Shown here: positions 5,878 to 9,136 of the stretch, piece after piece | How positions within the stretch are numbered: the first letter of the stretch is position 1 | How the letters are laid out: the number at the start of each line of letters is the position of its first letter | Origin: an uncultured Oscillospiraceae bacterium | Lineage (GTDB): Bacteria > Bacillota > Clostridia > Oscillospirales > Oscillospiraceae | NCBI GenBank assembly: GCA_910579485.1 | Contig: CAJTVO010000127.1 | Location: 1-9,136 of the forward strand | Direction: 5' to 3' | DNA: 9,136 nucleotides | Position numbers and translations under genes: made by a program | The notes under the pieces: generated by a model | Told to the model about the DNA's origin: nothing | What the model saw: only the letters and a program-made list of their open reading frames with translations | Database searches by the model: none

Positions 5878-6721
5878 GCGCGCCCTCTTCGCCGTGCCCT
5901 ACGTGGGCTGGATGGCCCTGTTCGTGGTGGCCCCCATCGTCATGGTGGTGATCTACGCCTTCACCACCGCCGACGGCGGGGTCACGATGGAGAACTTTGC
6001 CAGCATGGGGACCTACGCCTCGGTGTTTACCCGTTCCTTCTGGCTGGCGATCCTGGCGACCCTTATCTGCCTGCTCATCGGCTATCCGGCGGCCTACTTC
6101 ATTTCCCGGGAAGGGCCCCGGTTCCAGCGGGTCGCCATGATGCTCATCATGCTGCCCATGTGGATGAACTTCCTGCTGCGGACCTACTCCTGGATGTCCG
6201 TGCTGGAAAACAACGGCCTGCTGAACCGCTTTTTTTCCGCCATTGGCTTGTTTACCCTGATCAACAATATTTTCGGCACGGAGCTGGAGTACTTCACCAT
6301 GATCAACACCCAGGGGGCGGTGGTGCTGGGCATGGTATACAACTACCTTCCCTTCATGATCCTGCCCATCTACTCCGTGATCGAGAAGATGGACGGCAGC
6401 CTGGTGGAGGCCGCCAGGGATCTGGGGGCCGGGTCCGCCCGGGTGTTCCGGAAGGTGATCCTGCCCCTGAGCCTCCCCGGGGTGCTCTCCGGGGTGACCA
6501 TGGTGTTCGTGCCGTCGGTGTCCACCTTTGCCATCTCCCGCCTGCTGGGCGGCGGCACCCAGATGATGCTGGGCGACCTCATCGAGCAGCAGTTCCTGGG
6601 CGGGGCCTATAACCCGCAGCTGGGTGCGGCCATCTCCCTGGTGATGATGGTGATCGTGGTGGTCTGCATGGTAGTGATGAATCACTTCGGCGAGGGTGAG
6701 GAACAGGCGGTGATGCTATGA
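5867..6721 (+). CDS. potB: Spermidine/putrescine ABC transporter permease PotB
   Basis: 284-aa inner membrane permease, one half of the transport channel. It has six predicted hydrophobic segments (about 9-31, 59-80, 88-108, 149-172, 200-222, 252-272) and the EAA loop EAARDLGAGSARVFRKVILP (181-200), which contacts PotA. The ATG at 5867 (MKNKRALFAV) has GGGGAGGG upstream and overlaps the potA end by 11 nt. An alternative ATG at 5852 would add MGRAE and destroy the SD. The C-terminus (EEQAVML) is followed directly by a palindromic repeat. Reading through without that repeat would give a potB stop about 13 nt inside potCD (see findings), so the last few residues may have been altered by insertion. 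Confidence 0.93.
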   Translation: MKNKRALFAVPYVGWMALFVVAPIVMVVIYAFTTADGGVTMENFASMGTYASVFTRSFWLAILATLICLLIGYPAAYFISREGPRFQRVAMMLIMLPMWMNFLLRTYSWMSVLENNGLLNRFFSAIGLFTLINNIFGTELEYFTMINTQGAVVLGMVYNYLPFMILPIYSVIEKMDGSLVEAARDLGAGSARVFRKVILPLSLPGVLSGVTMVFVPSVSTFAISRLLGGGTQMMLGDLIEQQFLGGAYNPQLGAAISLVMMVIVVVCMVVMNHFGEGEEQAVML

Positions 6722-6809
6722 CTTACTTTTTCTTAGAAGAAAAAGTAAGCAAAAAGAATTTTAAGTTCGCTCTTTTGTGCTTACTTGATCTTAGATCGCC
6801 TCACGGTGA
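6714..6809. repeat. Palindromic repeat element in the potB-potCD junction
   Basis: CTTACTTTTTCTT (6722-6734) pairs perfectly with AAGAAAAAGTAAG (6737-6749), loop AG. A second near-perfect stem follows (6747-6757 with 6771-6782, one bulge), then GATCTTAGATC (6787-6797). The stretch is AT-rich, unlike the flanking GC-rich coding sequence. CGGTGA occurs on both sides (6708-6713 and 6804-6809), 96 bp apart, which is compatible with a duplicated target, although it might be part of the element. The exact ends are therefore uncertain. It is probably a small dispersed intergenic element. Confidence 0.55.
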
Positions 6810-6831
6810 CGAGAGGGGGGCGGCCGCGTGA
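6718..6831 (+). CDS. Possible 37-codon bridging ORF between potB and potCD
   Basis: An ATG at 6718 overlaps the potB stop as ATGA. The frame stays open through the repeat and ends in TGA at 6829-6831, overlapping the GTG start of potCD as GTGA. The peptide would begin MTYFFLEEKVS and end DERGAAA; no family is recognised. No strong SD precedes it, so translation would depend on termination-reinitiation from potB. Its likely value is to keep ribosomes moving from potB to potCD rather than to make a functional peptide. It could also be chance. Confidence 0.3.
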   Translation: MTYFFLEEKVSKKNFKFALLCLLDLRSPHGDERGAAA

Positions 6832-8840
6832 AAAAGTTTGACCGCGGCGGCAGCCGCTTTCTGATCGGGCTGATGTTCCTGTTCCTCTATCTGCCCATCC
6901 TGCTGCTCATTATTTTCTCCTTCAACGCCGGGGACAGCAGCGCCGTGTGGCGGGGATTCTCCCTCCACTGGTACAGCGAGCTGTTCCACAACCGGCTGAT
7001 TATGGAGAGCCTCTACAGCACCCTCCTGGTCTCCCTGCTGGCTACGGCGATCTCCACGGCGGCGGGCACCTTTGCCGCCATCGGGCTCTACAGCCTGTCC
7101 CGCCGGAAGCGGGACGCCCTGCTGGTGGTCAACAACATCCCCATGATGAACGCGGACATCGTCACCGGCGTCAGCCTGTGCCTGTTCTTCGTGGCGTTCT
7201 TCCAGGGATGGGGGAGCTTTGCCCGGTGGGTCAATGGGATGCAGGGAGCTTTTCAGCTGCCCACCCGGCTGACGCTGGGATTCGGCACGCTGCTGCTGGC
7301 CCATATCGCGTTCAATATTCCCTATGTCATCCTGAACGTGGCGCCCCGGCTGCGGCAGATGGATAAGAACCTGGTGGACGCGGCCCAGGATCTGGGCTGT
7401 ACCTGGATGCAGGCCTTCTGGCGGGTGATCCTGCCGGAGATCAAGCCGGGGATCGTCTCCGGCGCGCTGATCGCCTTCACCATGAGCGTGGACGACTTCG
7501 TGATCTCCTATTTTACCGCCGGGTCCTCCACCTCCACCCTGGCCATGGCCATCTATGGCATGACCAAGCGGCGGATCACGCCGGAGATCAACGCAGTATC
7601 CACCCTGCTGTTTCTGACGGTGCTGCTGCTGCTGGTGATCGTCAACGTGCGGGAAGCCCGGCAGGAGCGCCGGGGCGCCAGCATGGAGCCTCGGAAGCTG
7701 ACCTGGATGGAGAAGCTGGCCGTGCGCACCTCCACCCCCCGGTGGCGGTGGGTGAAGCGGGGCGCCGGCGCGGCGCTGGCCTGCGGCTTTGTAGCGGTGG
7801 TGATCTTCCTGACGGGAGCCACCAGCTCCCGGCCGGTGGTCAACGTGTGCAGCTGGGGAGAATATATAGACACGGACCTGATCACTCAGTTCGAGGAGGA
7901 GACCGGCATCCGGGTGAATTACCAGACCGTGGAGAGCAACGAGACCCTGTACTCCCTGCTGAAAAGCGGCGGCGCGGACTACGACGTGGTGGTCCCCTCC
8001 GACTATATGATCGCCAAGCTCCTGGAGGAGGATATGCTGGAGGAATTGGACTACGGGAATATCCCCAACTTCTCCCTCATTGACGACCGGTTCAAGCACC
8101 TCAGCTATGACCCGGAGAACCGGTATACGGTCCCCTATACCTGGGGCACCGTGGGGCTCATTTACAACGCCAATATGGTGGAGGAGGAGATCACCAGCTG
8201 GAGTGCCCTCTACGATGACAAGTACGCTGGAAATGTGCTGCTCATCAACAACTCCAGGGACGCGCTGGGCATCGCGCTGTGCTATCTGGGCTATTCCGTC
8301 AACACCACCGACGAGGCGGAGATCCGGGAGGCCTATCAGGTCATTGCCGACGCCAACCGCCGGGGCGTGTTCCAGGGCAAGGTGATGGACGAGGTGTTCC
8401 AGAAGATGGAGGGCGGCAACGCCGCCATCGCCACCTACTACGCGGGGGACTACCTGTCCATGGTGGATAACCAGGCCGACGGGGTGGACCTGGCCTTTGT
8501 GATCCCGGAGGAGGGTTCCAACTGGTTCGTGGACGCCATGTGCGTGCTGAAGGACGCCCCCCACAAGACGGAGGCGGAGATGTGGATCAACTTCATCGCC
8601 TCAACGGAGGCCAATCTGGCGAATATGGACTATATCTGGTATGCGTCGCCCAACAGGGAGGCCCTGGAGCAGTACCCCGCGTACTATGAGGAGCTCTACG
8701 GCGAGGAGCTGGACCAGGAGACCTATGAGATCATGGCCGCGCCGCCGGAGGTCCTGGAGCGGTGCGAGGTCTATGAGAACCTGCCAGGAGAGACACAGAA
8801 GCTGTATAGCCAGCTTTGGGTAGAGCTGGGAACGGACTGA
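6828..8840 (+). CDS. PotC-PotD fusion: polyamine permease with tethered substrate-binding domain
   Basis: 670 aa, GTG start with GAGAGGGGGG seven bases upstream. Residues 1-280 are a PotC-type permease: about six TM segments (about 12-33, 63-90, 98-126, 148-170, 201-229, 257-274) and the EAA-like loop DAAQDLGCTWMQAFWRVILP (184-203). Residues 280-312 form a basic cytoplasmic linker (RRGASMEPRK, WRWVKR). An additional TM helix (about 313-330) leads to a PotD-like periplasmic-type binding domain (336-670) that starts VNVCSWGEYIDTD. Conserved segments include the SNETLYSLLK, DYDVVVPSDY, GYSVNTTD and YASPNR stretches. Topology fits: permease C-terminus inside, extra helix outward, binding domain outside. 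No lipobox is present, so the domain is anchored by the fusion. No separate potC or potD lies in the window. The fold assignments are secure; exact polyamine preference is inferred. Confidence 0.92.
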   Translation: MKKFDRGGSRFLIGLMFLFLYLPILLLIIFSFNAGDSSAVWRGFSLHWYSELFHNRLIMESLYSTLLVSLLATAISTAAGTFAAIGLYSLSRRKRDALLVVNNIPMMNADIVTGVSLCLFFVAFFQGWGSFARWVNGMQGAFQLPTRLTLGFGTLLLAHIAFNIPYVILNVAPRLRQMDKNLVDAAQDLGCTWMQAFWRVILPEIKPGIVSGALIAFTMSVDDFVISYFTAGSSTSTLAMAIYGMTKRRITPEINAVSTLLFLTVLLLLVIVNVREARQERRGASMEPRKLTWMEKLAVRTSTPRWRWVKRGAGAALACGFVAVVIFLTGATSSRPVVNVCSWGEYIDTDLITQFEEETGIRVNYQTVESNETLYSLLKSGGADYDVVVPSDYMIAKLLEEDMLEELDYGNIPNFSLIDDRFKHLSYDPENRYTVPYTWGTVGLIYNANMVEEEITSWSALYDDKYAGNVLLINNSRDALGIALCYLGYSVNTTDEAEIREAYQVIADANRRGVFQGKVMDEVFQKMEGGNAAIATYYAGDYLSMVDNQADGVDLAFVIPEEGSNWFVDAMCVLKDAPHKTEAEMWINFIASTEANLANMDYIWYASPNREALEQYPAYYEELYGEELDQETYEIMAAPPEVLERCEVYENLPGETQKLYSQLWVELGTD

Positions 8841-8873
8841 TCAAGATTTTGCAGAAAAATTTGCGAGATCGAC

Positions 8874-8902
8874 TTGACAGATAGGCGGGAAACCACTATA
8901 AT
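8874..8902 (+). promoter_or_regulatory. Fully consensus promoter of the tRNA-Pro gene
   Basis: TTGACA (8874-8879), 17-bp spacer, TATAAT (8897-8902): both hexamers match the sigma-A consensus perfectly. The start point should be near 8909, about 41 nt upstream of the mature tRNA 5' end, so a processed leader is expected. Confidence 0.92.
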
Positions 8903-8933
8903 ATGGCTGTTGCTGTGGTTTCCCGCTTGTCTG
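8878..8933. repeat. Inverted repeat enclosing the tRNA promoter -10 box
   Basis: GCGGGAAACCAC (8885-8896) is repeated inverted and perfectly as GTGGTTTCCCGC (8915-8926). Extending outward gives arms 8878-8896 and 8915-8933 with two mismatches in 19. The 18-nt spacer holds TATAAT and the expected start point. No T-run follows in either direction, so it is not a terminator for potCD. It could be an operator or a cruciform. Confidence 0.7.
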
Positions 8934-8949
8934 CCGCAGCGGCGAAGAT

Positions 8950-9025
8950 CCGGGTGTAGCGCAGCTGGTAGCGCGCTTGGTTCGGGACCAAGAGGCCGTG
9001 GGTTCAAATCCCGTCACTCGGACCA
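8950..9025 (+). tRNA. tRNA-Pro (anticodon CGG)
   Basis: A 76-nt cloverleaf with encoded CCA. The acceptor stem CCGGGTG (8950-8956) pairs with CACTCGG (9015-9021) with one G-T wobble, then A73 and CCA (9023-9025). The D arm is GCGC...GCGC. The anticodon stem CTTGG/CCAAG encloses TTCGGGA, so the anticodon is CGG (8983-8985), reading CCG proline codons. The T arm is GTGGG TTCAAAT CCCGT, with wobbles at its base. C1-G72 is typical of bacterial tRNA-Pro. It has its own promoter and stands alone. Confidence 0.96.
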
Positions 9026-9029
9026 ATTT

Positions 9030-9085
9030 ATGATAATCCGAATTGCATCATCAGAATAGGTGATGTGTTCGGATTTATCATTTCT
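9030..9085 (+). terminator. Likely terminator hairpin after tRNA-Pro
   Basis: AATCCGAA (9035-9042) pairs with TTCGGATT (9068-9075), and CATCATC (9046-9052) pairs with GGTGATG (9059-9065) inside it. ATGAT/ATCAT (9030-9034/9077-9081) extends the base past one bulged T. The tail TTTCTATT is only moderately T-rich, so termination may be partial. Confidence 0.55.
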
Positions 9086-9108
9086 ATTGAGAACATAATT
9101 TGATGGGC

Positions 9109-9136
9109 AAGGGCGGGAATAGCACATCCCGCCCTT
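9109..9136. terminator. Second hairpin at window end, probable terminator
   Basis: AAGGGCGGGA (9109-9118) pairs perfectly with TCCCGCCCTT (9127-9136) around an 8-nt loop. The final TT is at the window edge, so a T-run may continue beyond it. It would back up the weaker hairpin after the tRNA. Confidence 0.55.

Noticed and set aside
6801..8564. Long - strand open frame of 587 codons opposite potCD
   Set aside because: Same shadow effect; the His/Gln/Gly-rich composition has no domain and the + strand gene is certain.
8771..9026. Two small - strand frames containing GFEPTASWSRTKRATS-like sequence
   Set aside because: This is the reverse translation of the tRNA-Pro gene, a well-known source of false small proteins.
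8950..9136. tRNA-Pro as an integration (att) site for a mobile element
   Set aside because: No integrase and no duplicated tRNA 3' end are visible in the window.

Overview
The window reads as chromosomal DNA of a high-GC, low-redundancy Bacillota (Firmicutes), most likely an Oscillospiraceae-type gut anaerobe. This is an inference from the strong GGAGG-type ribosome binding sites, consensus sigma-A promoters, the GC-rich coding style, the style of the histidine kinase, and the hairpin-rich intergenic repeats. No species can be named from the sequence alone.

Layout. (1) 1-170: three short GC-rich hairpins, then an extended -10 promoter. (2) 207-2863, + strand: a two-component pair, an OmpR-type response regulator followed by a six-TM sensor histidine kinase. 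(3) 2864-3112: a cluster of perfect hairpins, ending in an intrinsic terminator that serves the opposite strand. (4) 3113-4392, - strand: a TetR-family regulator whose stop codon overlaps the start of a CPBP-family membrane protease. They share a promoter overlapped by tandem AT-rich palindromes, so the pair is probably autoregulated. (5) 4560-8840, + strand: a polyamine (spermidine/putrescine) ABC importer operon with potA, potB and a fused potC-potD gene. A perfect promoter is followed at once by a terminator-like leader hairpin. (6) 8874-9136: an independently promoted tRNA-Pro(CGG), then two terminator-like hairpins.

How the importer works together: PotA is the ATPase, PotB and the N-terminal half of PotCD form the membrane channel, and the C-terminal half of PotCD is the substrate-binding domain. 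That domain is held at the membrane by an extra TM helix instead of being a free lipoprotein. potA and potB overlap by 11 nt. potB and potCD are instead separated by about 106 nt holding a palindromic repeat, and a 37-codon reading frame bridges this gap with 4-nt overlaps at both ends.

The least ordinary points are the bridged repeat insertion inside the transporter operon, the membrane-tethered PotC-PotD fusion, the leader hairpin at the 5' end of the pot transcript, and a tRNA promoter whose -10 box lies in the loop of a long inverted repeat. I did not find an obviously new multi-gene system.
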